From the NCBI RefSeq assembly GCF_000717055.1, contig NZ_JNXI01000023.1:49244-113243 (forward strand): a stretch of DNA of 64,000 nucleotides. Reading direction: 5' to 3'. The DNA is from Streptomyces iakyrus (lineage in GTDB: Bacteria; Actinomycetota; Actinomycetes; Streptomycetales; Streptomycetaceae). Under the pieces are notes generated by a model. It did not search any database and was not told where the DNA came from. It saw nothing but the letters and a program-made list of their open reading frames with translations. Shown here piece by piece: positions 28,545-39,087 of the stretch. The first letter of the stretch is position 1. Each line of letters begins with the position of its first letter. A program made the position numbers and the translations under genes.

Positions 28545-29308
28545 GAAGCCTGGGAAGACTGGGAAGCGGGGACTCTGAGGGCGGCCAGGACCGGAAGGTG
28601 GTCCGTGGCCGCCCTCAGGTCCGCGTCGGACACCCCCGGCAGGCCGTGGGACGGCACGCCGCAGCCCAGGACCTCGATGCCCTGCGTCACGAAGATCGCG
28701 TCGATGCGCTGGTAGGGGTCGGCGGGCGTCCAGGTGTGCTCGCCGCCCCAGGGGGCCGCGGCCCGGCAGTCGGTGAGGCGGTCGGCCAGGCGGCGGAAGG
28801 CCGGGCCGCCGGGGCGTTCGTTGAGGTCGCCGCCGGCGATCAGGTGCTCCACGCCCATGCCGGAGAGCCGGTCCAGCAGCATGCCGGACTGCTCGTAGCG
28901 CTCGCCCTTCTGGAGGGACAGGTGGCAGCTGAGCACGCCGAGGCGGGCGCCGGCGATGCGGACGACCGCGGTGGCGAAGCCGCGGCGGTGCAGGCCGGGG
29001 GTGGGGGGCAGGAGGATGTCCTCCGTGCGTTCGACGGTCGCGCGGAGCGAGCTGAGGATGGCCGGGCCCGTGGTGGTGGCGCCGCCGGTGACGATCACGA
29101 GGTCGGAGGCGAGGGCGAGGCGGGCGAGTTTCTTGCGCCAGCGGAAGAAACGGGGGGCTTCTTGGATGAGGACGAGGTCGGGCTCACAGGCCTTGATGAC
29201 GCGGGCCAGGGCTTCGGTGTCGTCGCGCATGGAGCGGATGTTGTAGCTGAGGACCCTGATGACTGCGGAACCGTCGCGTTCGGTACGCGAGTTGGGGAGC
29301 AGCGACAT
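28541..29308 (-). CDS. Endonuclease/exonuclease/phosphatase-family protein
   Basis: 255-aa EEP-fold metal-dependent hydrolase. Landmarks are VLSYNIRSMRDD (Asn), LVLIQEAPRF (metal Glu), VLSCHLSLQKGER (His), LIAGGDLNERPGG (Asp/Asn) and the C-terminal SDADLRAATDHLPVLAAL (Asp-His). Substrates could be nucleic acid or phospholipid head groups; no signal peptide is evident. Confidence 0.88.
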   Translation of the reverse strand: MSLLPNSRTERDGSAVIRVLSYNIRSMRDDTEALARVIKACEPDLVLIQEAPRFFRWRKKLARLALASDLVIVTGGATTTGPAILSSLRATVERTEDILLPPTPGLHRRGFATAVVRIAGARLGVLSCHLSLQKGERYEQSGMLLDRLSGMGVEHLIAGGDLNERPGGPAFRRLADRLTDCRAAAPWGGEHTWTPADPYQRIDAIFVTQGIEVLGCGVPSHGLPGVSDADLRAATDHLPVLAALRVPASQSSQAS

Positions 29309-29333
29309 GTGATCAATTTACGCCCAAAGGGGC

Positions 29334-29400
29334 GGGGCGCGGGGATGGTGCGCGAGTGCCGGTCGTGTGTGGCTGATCGCGCAGTTCCCCGCGCCCCTGA
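29334..29400. repeat. Intergenic GC-rich repeat copy 1, with hairpin arms
   Basis: The core GCGCAGTTCCCCGCGCCCCT ends at 29398. An inverted partner GGGGCGCGGGGA (29334-29345) pairs perfectly with TCCCCGCGCCCC (29386-29397). Located between the phosphatase gene and glkA, where it can also act as a terminator for glkA. Other copies are at 32480, 37770, 51381 and 61731. Confidence 0.8.
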
Positions 29401-29422
29401 AGCGCGCGTCCCCTGAGGGCGT

Positions 29423-30376
29423 CTACATGATCGGGTCGGGCTCGCGGGCCAGGTCCGCCGCGCCCACCAGGCCGGCTTTGTTGCCCAGTTCCGCCGCGCG
29501 GACCTCGGCCACCGGGCGCCAGTTGCCGCCGACCAGCCAGCGCTTGTACGACTTGCGGATCGGGCCCAGGACCAGCTCGCCCTCGTCGGAGAGACCGCCG
29601 CCGACGATGAACGCGGAGGGGTCGAAGAGGGAGGCGAGGTCGGCGAGGCCCGCGCCGACCCAGCGGGCCAGTTCACGGTAGGAGTCGACGGCGACCCGGT
29701 CGCCCTGGCGGGCGGCCATGGAGATGTGCTTGCCCTCGATGCCGTCGGGCGTGCCGTTGCCGAGGCCGAGCAGCGTCTCGGCGTTCTCGGGGGTGGCGTT
29801 GGCGCGCTGCTTGGCGTACCTCACCAGGGCCCGGCCCGAGGCGTACTGCTCCCAGCAGCCCTGTGAACCGCATCCGCACAGCAGGCCGTCCGGCACCATC
29901 CGGATGTGGCCGAACTCGGCGGCCACGCCGAAGTGTCCGCGGCGCAGCTTGTTGCCGATGATGATGCCGCCGCCGAGGCCGGTGCCCAGCGTGATGCAGA
30001 TGACGTTGCGGTGGCCCTTGCCGGCACCGAACTTGTACTCGCCCCACGCCGCCGCGTTGGCGTCGTTCTCCACGACGACCGGGAGGCCCACGCGGGCCTC
30101 GACCTTCTCCTTGAGCGGCTCGTTGCGCCAGTGGATGTTGGGCGCGAAGTAGACCTCGGAGCGCTGCCGGTTGACGTAGCCGGCGGCGCCGATGCCCACG
30201 CCGACGATGTCGTGCCCGACGCGTGCGCCGTCCACCGCCGAAGCGATGGCGTCCACGATGCCCTCAGCCGTGCCCGGGGTCGGCACCTTGTGGGTCGAGA
30301 GGATGTTGCCTTCCTCATCGACCACGCCGGCCGCGATCTTCGTGCCGCCGATGTCGACGCCGATGGTGAGTCCCAT
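29423..30376 (-). CDS. glkA: Glucokinase (ROK family)
   Basis: 317-aa ROK-family kinase that phosphorylates glucose with ATP. GVDIGGTKIAAGVVDE (phosphate loop), VENDANAAAWGEYKFGAG (catalytic Asp), GTGLGGGIIIGN, EFGHIRMVPDG and the zinc-binding CGCGSQGCWEQYASG are all present. In Streptomyces coelicolor GlkA is also central to glucose repression. The ATG at 30376 follows GAGGG. The SCO2127-like gene is 133 bp upstream on the same strand, as in S. coelicolor. Confidence 0.95.
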   Translation of the reverse strand: MGLTIGVDIGGTKIAAGVVDEEGNILSTHKVPTPGTAEGIVDAIASAVDGARVGHDIVGVGIGAAGYVNRQRSEVYFAPNIHWRNEPLKEKVEARVGLPVVVENDANAAAWGEYKFGAGKGHRNVICITLGTGLGGGIIIGNKLRRGHFGVAAEFGHIRMVPDGLLCGCGSQGCWEQYASGRALVRYAKQRANATPENAETLLGLGNGTPDGIEGKHISMAARQGDRVAVDSYRELARWVGAGLADLASLFDPSAFIVGGGLSDEGELVLGPIRKSYKRWLVGGNWRPVAEVRAAELGNKAGLVGAADLAREPDPIM

Positions 30377-30509
30377 GAATCCCTCAGTTTCGGTCGAGCC
30401 CCGCTACGGATAACGGTACCCGAGGCCCTGCCGTCGGTCGGCGGTCGTCCGCACGGTGGGCACCCCCGGGCGGCCGCACCGGAAGTGCCGCTCGGCCGGG
30501 ACCGGGGAC

Positions 30510-31028
30510 TCAGTCCAGGTCGATGCGCTCCCCGGGACCGGCGTCGTCGCCCCGGTCCCGGCGTCCGCCCCGGTCCCGGCGTCCGCCCTGGTCACGGGGG
30601 TCGCCCTGGTCGTCGCGGCCGGTCCAGCGGCGCTCTTGGGCCTGGACGGCGGAGCGGTAGGCGGCGAGCAGTTCGTTCCCGGCCGCCGCCAGGTGGTCGA
30701 AGACGTCCGGATTGCGCTCGATGACGGGTTCCACGGCGTCCTTGGCCTGTTGCACGACCTGCCGGACGACCTGCTGGGCTGCGGGCCCTGCGACCGCGCC
30801 GAGCAGCGGCGACTGGACGCCGGACAGCTTCTCCGCGACGGCGTCGACGAGCTTCTTCAGCTCGTCGGCCGCGGAACCCGGGGGCGTGCCGTACTGGGTG
30901 CGGCGGCGGGCCTTCTCCGCCTGGAGGTCCTCGGCGCACGCGGTCGCCCAGGCGTCGGCGTCGCTCGCCCGCACCTCGTCCGCGGCCTCTTCGCGGGCGG
31001 CGCCGGACGGGGAGGGCTCTTCGCTCAT
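30510..31028 (-). CDS. SCO2127-like protein (DUF5304)
   Basis: 172-aa protein. DADAWATACAEDLQAEKARRRTQYGTPPGSAADELKKLVDAVAEKL and a helical middle (VVRQVVQQAKDAVEPVIERNPDVFDHLAAAGNELLAAYRSAV) precede an Arg/Gly/Asp-rich repetitive tail (RDRGGRRDRGDD). It is adjacent to glkA; the S. coelicolor counterpart has been reported to influence glucose repression and glucose uptake. No enzymatic motif is visible. Confidence 0.8.
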   Translation of the reverse strand: MSEEPSPSGAAREEAADEVRASDADAWATACAEDLQAEKARRRTQYGTPPGSAADELKKLVDAVAEKLSGVQSPLLGAVAGPAAQQVVRQVVQQAKDAVEPVIERNPDVFDHLAAAGNELLAAYRSAVQAQERRWTGRDDQGDPRDQGGRRDRGGRRDRGDDAGPGERIDLD

Positions 31029-31132
31029 GACGGACTCCTGACTACGGTTCGTCCCTACGACGTTACCCGAACGGGCGTACCGCGTTCACGGGCCGGGGCC
31101 GGCCGATCCGGCCCGGTCCGTCGCCCGCTGGG

Positions 31133-32302
31133 TCACCGGCTCTGCGGCCACAGCCCGGGGTCGGGTACGAAGCGGATCCGCAGCTCGCCCTCGCGCAGGG
31201 CGGCCCCGTCGACGGTGCAGCGGCGCAGCGCGGAGGGCAGCGGGACGATCCGGCGGAACCGCCCCGCCGTGACGACGAGTTCGTCGCCGCGCCGGACGAG
31301 GTCCAGTTCCTCGCGTATGGCGCCGGGCAGCGGGATCCGCCAGACGAGGACGCCGTCCTCGCCGAGCCGGTCGGTCACGGGCCAGTCGGCCGCGGGGGGC
31401 GCCGGCCGGCCGCCGGGCACGGCGAGCGCGGTGAGGTCGTCGGTGCCGCGCGGGTCGTGTCCGAGGTGGGCCACGGTCCGGACGTCGTACGACTCCCGCC
31501 ACTCCTCCAGCGTCTTGCGCTGCTGGGCGACGGGTCCGGCGAGCCAGGTGTCCGGGGAGGCCTCGGGCAGGACCCGGTTGGCGATCACGAGGTCGGTGCG
31601 CAGACCGCGCAGGGCGAGGCCGAGGCCGGCGGTGCGCAGCGCTTCGGCACCGGCCGGGCCGGGCTCGGCGACCAGGCGTACGACGGTGTCGCGGTCGGCG
31701 ACGACCGCTTGGACGGCGGCCAGTTCCAGGTCCCAGCGGCCGGCCGTCTCGTAGAGCCACTCGGCGGGCATGGGGACGCCGGCGAGGCGGCCGAGGACGG
31801 GGCGCAGGGCGCGGGCTGCCTGCCGTTCGGCCGGGAGGAGGCGGCGCAGGTAGCGGCGGAGTTCCTCGGGCAGGGCGAGGAGGGCGAGGGCCTGCGGGGC
31901 CGGGGGGAGGTCCACGACGAGGGTGTCGTACTCCTCCGACAGCGCGGCGTCGCGCAGGGCGCGCAGCAGGGCGAGTTCCTCGGCGCCGGGCAGGGGGGTG
32001 AGTTCCTCGGGGTCGAGGCGGGGGGCGCCGAGGAGGTCCAGGGCGGTGGAGGCGCGGTCCTGGAGTGCCGTGAGGTCTTTGCAGAAGTCCTGGGCGGCGT
32101 CGGGGCGCCAGGCGGTGAGCCCGGGGGCGGCCTGGACCGGGGCCGGGCCGGTCGGCACCCCCAGGGCGGCACCGAGGGTGTCCGTGCGGTCGGTGCCGAG
32201 GACGAGGGTGCGGGTGCCCTCGGCCGCCGCGGCCAGGGCGGTCGCGGCCGCGAGGGTGGTACGACCGCTGCCGCCGGGGCCGGTGATCAGGATGGTGCGC
32301 AT
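31133..32302 (-). CDS. ArsA/GET3-like ATPase with altered P-loop
   Basis: 389-aa ArsA-family protein of actinomycetes. It begins MRTILITGPGGSGRTTLAAATALAAA. The P-loop has Arg in place of the catalytic Walker A Lys and lacks the extra signature Lys of the deviant Walker A (KGGxGKT). The switch region LVVDLPPAPQALALLALPEEL, LVIANRVLPEASPDTWLAGPVAQQ and a C-terminal immunoglobulin-like/Hsp20-like strand region (VLVWRIPLPGAIREELDLVRRGDELVV) follow the family. The ATG at 32302 lies 8 nt after a -10-like TACCGT. Nucleotide hydrolysis should be questioned. Confidence 0.78.
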   Translation of the reverse strand: MRTILITGPGGSGRTTLAAATALAAAAEGTRTLVLGTDRTDTLGAALGVPTGPAPVQAAPGLTAWRPDAAQDFCKDLTALQDRASTALDLLGAPRLDPEELTPLPGAEELALLRALRDAALSEEYDTLVVDLPPAPQALALLALPEELRRYLRRLLPAERQAARALRPVLGRLAGVPMPAEWLYETAGRWDLELAAVQAVVADRDTVVRLVAEPGPAGAEALRTAGLGLALRGLRTDLVIANRVLPEASPDTWLAGPVAQQRKTLEEWRESYDVRTVAHLGHDPRGTDDLTALAVPGGRPAPPAADWPVTDRLGEDGVLVWRIPLPGAIREELDLVRRGDELVVTAGRFRRIVPLPSALRRCTVDGAALREGELRIRFVPDPGLWPQSR

Positions 32303-32479
32303 GGGGCTGAACGGTACCGGCGTTGACCAGGTGCCTGGTGTGATGCTGTTGGGCGGGGCCGTTGCGCAACCCGGCGGTGCGGGTGCCGCTGCGCCCGCTC
32401 TCCCCCGAGCTCTCGGCCTTGCTCGGGCACGGGCCCCCATCGCCTCAGCGGCACGACTGCCCGCAGCCGAGCCGGCCCA

Positions 32480-32510
32480 GGGGCGCGGGGAACTTGCGCG
32501 ACCGGCCACG
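32480..32510. repeat. Intergenic GC-rich repeat copy 2, inverted
   Basis: AGGGGCGCGGGGAACTTGCG and following bases match the reverse complement of the core with one inserted T. It sits in the 290-base gap between the ATPase and SRPBCC genes; nothing else is evident there. Confidence 0.75.
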
Positions 32511-32592
32511 GCGGGCCCGCGCCGGCACACGGGCGAACCGGCTGAGCGGCTCGCCCGGCCGGGCCGCGCACGCGCACCCTGCGGCGGGGCCC

Positions 32593-33033
32593 CTACTTGC
32601 CCGACTCCACCCGCTTCTTCAGACCCGCCAGCGCCCGGTCGATGATGACCTTCTCCGCCTTGCGCTTGATCATGCCGAGCATGGGGATCTTGACGTCCAC
32701 GGTCAGGAGGTACGTCACCTCCGTGCCGCCCGCGCCGGACGGCTTGAGGATGTACGAGCCGTCGAGGGAGCGCAGCATCTGGGACTTCACCAGCGTCCAG
32801 GACACCTCGTTCTCGCCGGTCCAGGTGTACCCGAGGACCTGGTCGTCCTTGATCGCGCCCGCGTCCATGACGAGGCGGACCTGCTCGGCGCGGCCCTGGG
32901 CGTCGGTCTTGAGGACCTCCGCCTCCTTCACCTCACCGGTCCAGTCCGGGTAGCGGGCGAAGTCGGAGATGACCGCCATGACGTCGGCCGGGGCGGCCTC
33001 GATGGTGATGCTCGAGCTGGTGTGTTCCGCCAT
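32593..33033 (-). CDS. SRPBCC-family (polyketide cyclase/START-like) protein
   Basis: 146-aa helix-grip protein. SSSITIEAAPADVMAVISDFARYPDWTGEVKEAEVL is the standard N-terminus, and DVKIPMLGMIKRKAEKVIIDRALAGLKKRVES is the long C-terminal helix. The fold binds hydrophobic ligands; the ligand is unknown. The ATG at 33033 follows GGAGGAG by 8 nt. Its position upstream of the ArsA-like gene on the same strand is a common actinomycete pairing. Confidence 0.88.
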   Translation of the reverse strand: MAEHTSSSITIEAAPADVMAVISDFARYPDWTGEVKEAEVLKTDAQGRAEQVRLVMDAGAIKDDQVLGYTWTGENEVSWTLVKSQMLRSLDGSYILKPSGAGGTEVTYLLTVDVKIPMLGMIKRKAEKVIIDRALAGLKKRVESGK

Positions 33034-33144
33034 CGCCGTGGCTCCTCCAGATGCGGGCCGGTAAGACGTCGTCCTGCGCACGTGTGTGCAGCGTGAAGGC
33101 TACCGCGCACGGGGCCCGCGGATCTCACCCGACCTGGGCCGCCC

Positions 33145-33942
33145 TCACCACTCCAGCGCCCACGGGGTCCCGGTCGACGCGAAGTGCCCCACGTTCACAC
33201 ACTCGGTCGCCCCGATCCGCATCCTCTTCACCAGCGGCTGGTGGACGTGCCCGAAGAGGGAGTAGCGGGGCCGGGTGCGGCGGATGGCGTCCAGCAGGGC
33301 CCGGCTGCCGCGTTCGAAGCGGCGGGCGACGGTGTCGTAGACCAGCTCGGGGACCTCGGGCGGGATGTGCGTGCAGAGCACGTCGACCTCGCCGACCGCC
33401 TCGATCTTCGCCGCGTACTCCTCGTCGCTGATCTCGTACGGCGTGCGCATCGGTGTGCGCAGGCCGCCGCCGACGAAGCCGAAGACCCGGCCGCCGATCT
33501 CGACGCGCTCGCCGTCGAGGACGGTCGTGCCGGGGCCCGCGTACTCCCGCCACAGGGGCGGCATGTCGACGTTGCCGTAGGTCGCGTACGTAGGAGAGGG
33601 GAATGCGGCGAACAGCTCGGCGTACTGCTTGCGGACCGCCTCCTCGATCACCGTGGCGCGGTTCTCCTGGAGGCCGGCCCACAGCGAGGCCCCGAGCACC
33701 CTGGCCTCCTCGAAACGGCGGGCGGTGCGCAGCGCGACGATGCGGTCGGCGTTCTCGACGCCGAACAAGTCGGGGAAGATGCCGCGCGAGTGGTCCGCGT
33801 AGTCGAGGAAGAGGACGAGATCGCCCAGGCAGATCAGGGCGTCGGCGCCCTCGCCAGCCCTGGCCAGGTCGCGGGCGTTGCCGTGCACGTCGCTGACCAC
33901 GTGGACGCGCGTCCGCTGGTTTCCGGCTGGTGTGGGTGCCAT
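33145..33942 (-). CDS. Calcineurin-like metallophosphoesterase
   Basis: 265-aa dimetal phosphoesterase. The motif series is complete: VVSDVHGN, CLGDLVLF, TYGNVDMP, VLCTHIPPE and LFGHVHQPL. The substrate is unknown. The ATG at 33942 (MAPTPAGNQRTRVHVV) is preferred to an upstream TTG at 33951 because a -10 box TACGCT (33956-33951) ends 8 nt before it, suggesting a leaderless message. Divergent from the acyl-CoA synthetase, with the TetR-like operator between them. Confidence 0.88.
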   Translation of the reverse strand: MAPTPAGNQRTRVHVVSDVHGNARDLARAGEGADALICLGDLVLFLDYADHSRGIFPDLFGVENADRIVALRTARRFEEARVLGASLWAGLQENRATVIEEAVRKQYAELFAAFPSPTYATYGNVDMPPLWREYAGPGTTVLDGERVEIGGRVFGFVGGGLRTPMRTPYEISDEEYAAKIEAVGEVDVLCTHIPPEVPELVYDTVARRFERGSRALLDAIRRTRPRYSLFGHVHQPLVKRMRIGATECVNVGHFASTGTPWALEW

Positions 33943-34001
33943 GACGATCAAGCGTAGGTCGCGCGCTGCCCTTGTGAACAGTGGCGGCCCTACCTGCGGT
34001 T

Positions 34002-34033
34002 ACTGGCCAGTCAGTTAGCCCGTGGACTACTGT
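34002..34033 (+). promoter_or_regulatory. TetR-like operator and promoter of the acyl-CoA synthetase
   Basis: ACTGGCCAGTCAGTT (34002-34016) differs by one base from the box at 1847-1861; its first ten bases are a perfect palindrome. It lies over the -35 position relative to a -10-like TACTGT (34028-34033). It could also affect the divergent phosphoesterase, whose -10 is about 46 bp away. Confidence 0.6.
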
Positions 34034-34239
34034 GCGCGAAGGAATACCCAACTGTGTGACGCAGCGAACATCTCGATGGGACCCCCTGTCGTAGAAGCCA
34101 TACCGGCGGGTAACGTCCGGGCAGTCCAGTCGTGCTCTGCATTTCAACAAGTGAATGCGCGAGCACCTCCCCGAGCCTTGGACCGCACCGTCGCAGCACA
34201 CACCGTCGTGGCGCCGGCGCCCTATGAGGAGCAGCAGTC

Positions 34240-36036
34240 TTGCGCGAGTTCAGCCTTCCGGCTTTGTACGAGGTCCCTGCGGACGGAAATCTGACCGACA
34301 TCGTCCGCAGAAACGCCGCGCAGCACCCGGACGTCGCCGTCATCGCCCGCAAGGTCGGCGGCAGCTGGCAGGACGTCACCGCCACCACCTTCCTCGCCGA
34401 GGTGCACACGGCGGCCAAGGGACTGATCGCCGCCGGGGTCCAGCCGGGCGACCGGGTGGGCCTGATGTCCCGCACGCGGTACGAGTGGACGCTGCTGGAC
34501 TTCGCGATCTGGAGCGCGGGCGCGGTGACCGTGCCGGTGTACGAGACCAGTTCACCGGAGCAGGTGCAGTGGATCCTCGGCGACTCGGGCGCGACCGCCT
34601 GCGTGGTGGAGTCGCAGGCCCACGCGGCCGCGATCGAGTCGGTGCGCGACGGGCTGCCGGCGCTCAAGCACGTGTGGCAGATCGACGGCGGCGGCGTCGA
34701 CGAGCTGGGCCGGCTCGGCCAGGACGTCACCGACGAGACGGTCGAGGAGCGGGGCTCGTTCGCCAAGGCCGACGACCCGGCGACGATCGTCTACACCTCC
34801 GGCACCACCGGCCGCCCCAAGGGCTGCGTGCTCACCCACCGCAGCTTCTTCGCCGAGTGCGGCAACATCGTGGAACGGCTGCGTCCGCTGTTCCGCACCG
34901 GCGAGTGCTCGGTGCTGCTGTTCCTGCCGCTCGCGCACGTCTTCGGCCGGCTGGTGCAGATCGCGCCCATGATGGCGCCGATCAAACTGGGCACGGTCCC
35001 GGACATCAAGGACCTCACCGACGAGCTGGCCGCGTTCCGCCCGACGCTGATCCTCGGTGTGCCGCGCGTCTTCGAGAAGGTCTACAACTCGGCGCGCGCC
35101 AAGGCCCAGGCCGACGGCAAGGGCAAGATCTTCGACAAGGCCGCCGACACCGCGATCGCCTACAGCAAGGCGCTGGACACCCCCTCGGGCCCGTCGTTCG
35201 GCCTGAAGATCAAGCACAAGACGTTCGACAAGCTCGTCTACAGCAAGCTCCGGGCGGTCCTCGGCGGCCGGGGCGAGTACGCCATCTCCGGCGGCGCCCC
35301 GCTGGGCGAGCGCCTCGGGCACTTCTTCCGCGGCATCGGCTTCACGGTCCTGGAGGGCTACGGCCTGACCGAGTCCTGTGCGGCCACCGCGTTCAACCCC
35401 TGGGACCGGCAGAAGATCGGCACGGTCGGGCAGCCGCTGCCCGGCTCGGTGGTGCGCATCGCCGACGACGGTGAGGTGCTGCTGCACGGCGAGCACCTGT
35501 TCAAGGAGTACTGGAACAACCCCGGCGCGACCGCCGAGGCGCTGGCAGACGGCTGGTTCCACACCGGTGACATCGGCACCCTCGACGAGGACGGCTACCT
35601 CCGGATCACCGGCCGCAAGAAGGAGATCATCGTCACCGCGGGCGGCAAGAACGTCGCCCCGGCCGTGATCGAGGACCGCATCCGGGCGCACGCGCTGGTC
35701 GCGGAGTGCATGGTGGTGGGCGACGGGCGGCCGTTCGTGGGCGCGCTGGTCACCATCGACGAGGAGTTCCTGGGCCGCTGGTGCTCCGACCACGGCAAGC
35801 CGGCGGGTTCCACCGCGGCGTCGCTGAGCGAGGACCCGGACCTGCTGGCCGCGATCCAGGCGGCGATCGACGACGGCAACGCCGCGGTGTCGAAGGCGGA
35901 ATCGGTGCGGAAGTTCCGCATTCTGTCCTCCCAGTTCACGGAGGAGTCGGGTCACCTGACGCCCTCGCTGAAGCTGAAGCGGAACGTGGTGGCGAAGGAC
36001 TACGCGCACGAGGTCGAGGCGATCTACGCGAAGTGA
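34240..36036 (+). CDS. Long-chain fatty acid-CoA ligase
   Basis: 598-aa AMP-forming acyl-CoA synthetase. The P-loop YTSGTTGRPKGC is near 186, GAPLGERLGHFFRGIGFTVLEGYGLTESCAA forms the A5 motif, GWFHTGDIGTLDEDGYLRITGRKKEIIVTAGGKNVAP covers the hinge, and the adenylation Lys lies in SLKLKRNVVAKDY. Fatty acids are activated for degradation or lipid synthesis, probably at the membrane. The TTG start at 34240 is supported by GAGGAG eight nt upstream. Probable control by the TetR-like operator about 225 bp upstream. Confidence 0.94.
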   Translation: MREFSLPALYEVPADGNLTDIVRRNAAQHPDVAVIARKVGGSWQDVTATTFLAEVHTAAKGLIAAGVQPGDRVGLMSRTRYEWTLLDFAIWSAGAVTVPVYETSSPEQVQWILGDSGATACVVESQAHAAAIESVRDGLPALKHVWQIDGGGVDELGRLGQDVTDETVEERGSFAKADDPATIVYTSGTTGRPKGCVLTHRSFFAECGNIVERLRPLFRTGECSVLLFLPLAHVFGRLVQIAPMMAPIKLGTVPDIKDLTDELAAFRPTLILGVPRVFEKVYNSARAKAQADGKGKIFDKAADTAIAYSKALDTPSGPSFGLKIKHKTFDKLVYSKLRAVLGGRGEYAISGGAPLGERLGHFFRGIGFTVLEGYGLTESCAATAFNPWDRQKIGTVGQPLPGSVVRIADDGEVLLHGEHLFKEYWNNPGATAEALADGWFHTGDIGTLDEDGYLRITGRKKEIIVTAGGKNVAPAVIEDRIRAHALVAECMVVGDGRPFVGALVTIDEEFLGRWCSDHGKPAGSTAASLSEDPDLLAAIQAAIDDGNAAVSKAESVRKFRILSSQFTEESGHLTPSLKLKRNVVAKDYAHEVEAIYAK

Positions 36037-36051
36037 CCTCGGCCGGGCCGG

Positions 36052-37827
<1,776 letters not shown>

Positions 37828-38970
37828 CTAAAGCAAGCTTTTGAGGTTCTCCGCGAGCAAATCCCAGCGCCACTTCTCCTCGACCCACTCCCTGCCCCGC
37901 TCCCCCATCCTGCGGCGCAGCCAGGGGTCGCCGAGGAGGACGGTGATGCGGTCGGCCGTCTCCTCCGGGGAGCCGCCCCTCACCACCCAGCCCGTCTCGC
38001 CGTCCAGGACCGCGTCCGGGGCGCCGCCGGAGTCGCCGGCCACGACCGGGAGGCCCGTCGCGGAGGCCTCCAGGTAGACGATGCCGAGGCCCTCGACGTC
38101 CAGGCCGCCGCGGCGGGTGCGGCAGGGCATCGCGAAGACGTCGCCGACGCCGTAGTGGGCGGGCAGCTCGGACCAGGGCACGGCGCCGGTGAAGCGTACG
38201 GCCGAGGCGACGCCGGTCTCGTGCGCGAGCCGCCGCAGGTCCTGCTCGTACGGGCCGCCGCCGACGATCAGCAGGACGGTGTCCGGCTCGGCCGCCAGGA
38301 TGCGCGGCAGGGCCCGGATCAGTGTGTCCTGGCCCTTGCGGCGCACGAGCCGGGAGACGCAGACCACGACCGGGCGGTCCGTCAGGCCCAGCCGGGCCCG
38401 CACCTCCTCGCCGCCGGAGCCGGGGTGGAAGGTCTTCTCGTCGACCCCGGGCGGCAACTGCGCCATCCGCGCTGCCGCGCCGGGCGTCAGGGCGGAGGCG
38501 ATGCGTGAGCGGGTGTACTCGCCGAGGTAGGTGATGGTGTCGGTGGAGTCCCCGATCCGCCGCAGCAGCTGCCGGGCCGCGGGCAGCTGCGCCCAGCCGG
38601 CCTCGTGGCCGTGCGTGGTGGCGACCAGCCGCTCGGCGCCCGCCGCGCGCAGGGCCGGTGCCATCAGGCCGAGCGGGGCCGCCGCCCCGAACCACACCGA
38701 GGTGCAGCCGTGCTCCCGCAGCAGACCGACGGCCCGCCGGGTGGGACCCGGCGTGGGAAGCAGCATGGTCGTGCGGTCCCGTACGACGGTGAAGGGCTGC
38801 TCGGCGTCGAAGGCGCGGGTCGCCTCGACGCCCTCCCGGGTCCGCTTCCAGGTCGAGGCGTAGACGACCAGCCGCTGCGGGTCCAGCCGCAGCGCCATGT
38901 TGTGCAGGAACGCCTGGATGCCCCCGGGCCGCGGCGGGAAGTCGTTGGTCACGATCAGGGTCTTGCGCAC
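37828..38970 (-). CDS. PimB-like GDP-mannose-dependent mannosyltransferase
   Basis: 380-aa GT-B fold GT4 glycosyltransferase. TLIVTNDFPPRPGGIQAFLHNMALRL is the acceptor-domain start, ATTHGHEAGWAQLPAARQLLRRIGD follows, and the donor domain has VCVSRLVRRKGQDTLIRALP, VGGGPYEQDLRRLA and the EX7E region VEGLGIVYLEASATGLPVVAGDSGGAPDAV. This matches actinobacterial PimB-type enzymes that add mannose to phosphatidylinositol mannoside. The GTG at 38970 is preferred to the longer form at 38988 because TAGGGT ends 7 nt before it, indicating a leaderless message. Confidence 0.88.
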   Translation of the reverse strand: MRKTLIVTNDFPPRPGGIQAFLHNMALRLDPQRLVVYASTWKRTREGVEATRAFDAEQPFTVVRDRTTMLLPTPGPTRRAVGLLREHGCTSVWFGAAAPLGLMAPALRAAGAERLVATTHGHEAGWAQLPAARQLLRRIGDSTDTITYLGEYTRSRIASALTPGAAARMAQLPPGVDEKTFHPGSGGEEVRARLGLTDRPVVVCVSRLVRRKGQDTLIRALPRILAAEPDTVLLIVGGGPYEQDLRRLAHETGVASAVRFTGAVPWSELPAHYGVGDVFAMPCRTRRGGLDVEGLGIVYLEASATGLPVVAGDSGGAPDAVLDGETGWVVRGGSPEETADRITVLLGDPWLRRRMGERGREWVEEKWRWDLLAENLKSLL

Positions 38971-38977
38971 GCCGCCG

Positions 38978-38983
38978 ACCCTA
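38978..38983 (-). promoter_or_regulatory. Leaderless -10 box of the PimB-like gene
   Basis: TAGGGT on the minus strand, 7 nt before the GTG at 38970, with no Shine-Dalgarno sequence between. Confidence 0.6.
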
Positions 38984-39087
38984 CCCAACGGCCCTTGCCG
39001 CCGTACGCGCCGGCAGGTATGGCACGCTCACAGCTGACGGGCCCATCATGGCCCCCTCAACACGGCGCACGAACGGGCAGGGATCAC

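Noticed and set aside
32303..32592. An N-terminal extension of the ArsA-like protein through this gap (start at 32530).
   Set aside because: The extra 76 residues are Arg/Ala/Pro-rich, cross the intergenic repeat and precede a standard P-loop N-terminus at 32302.
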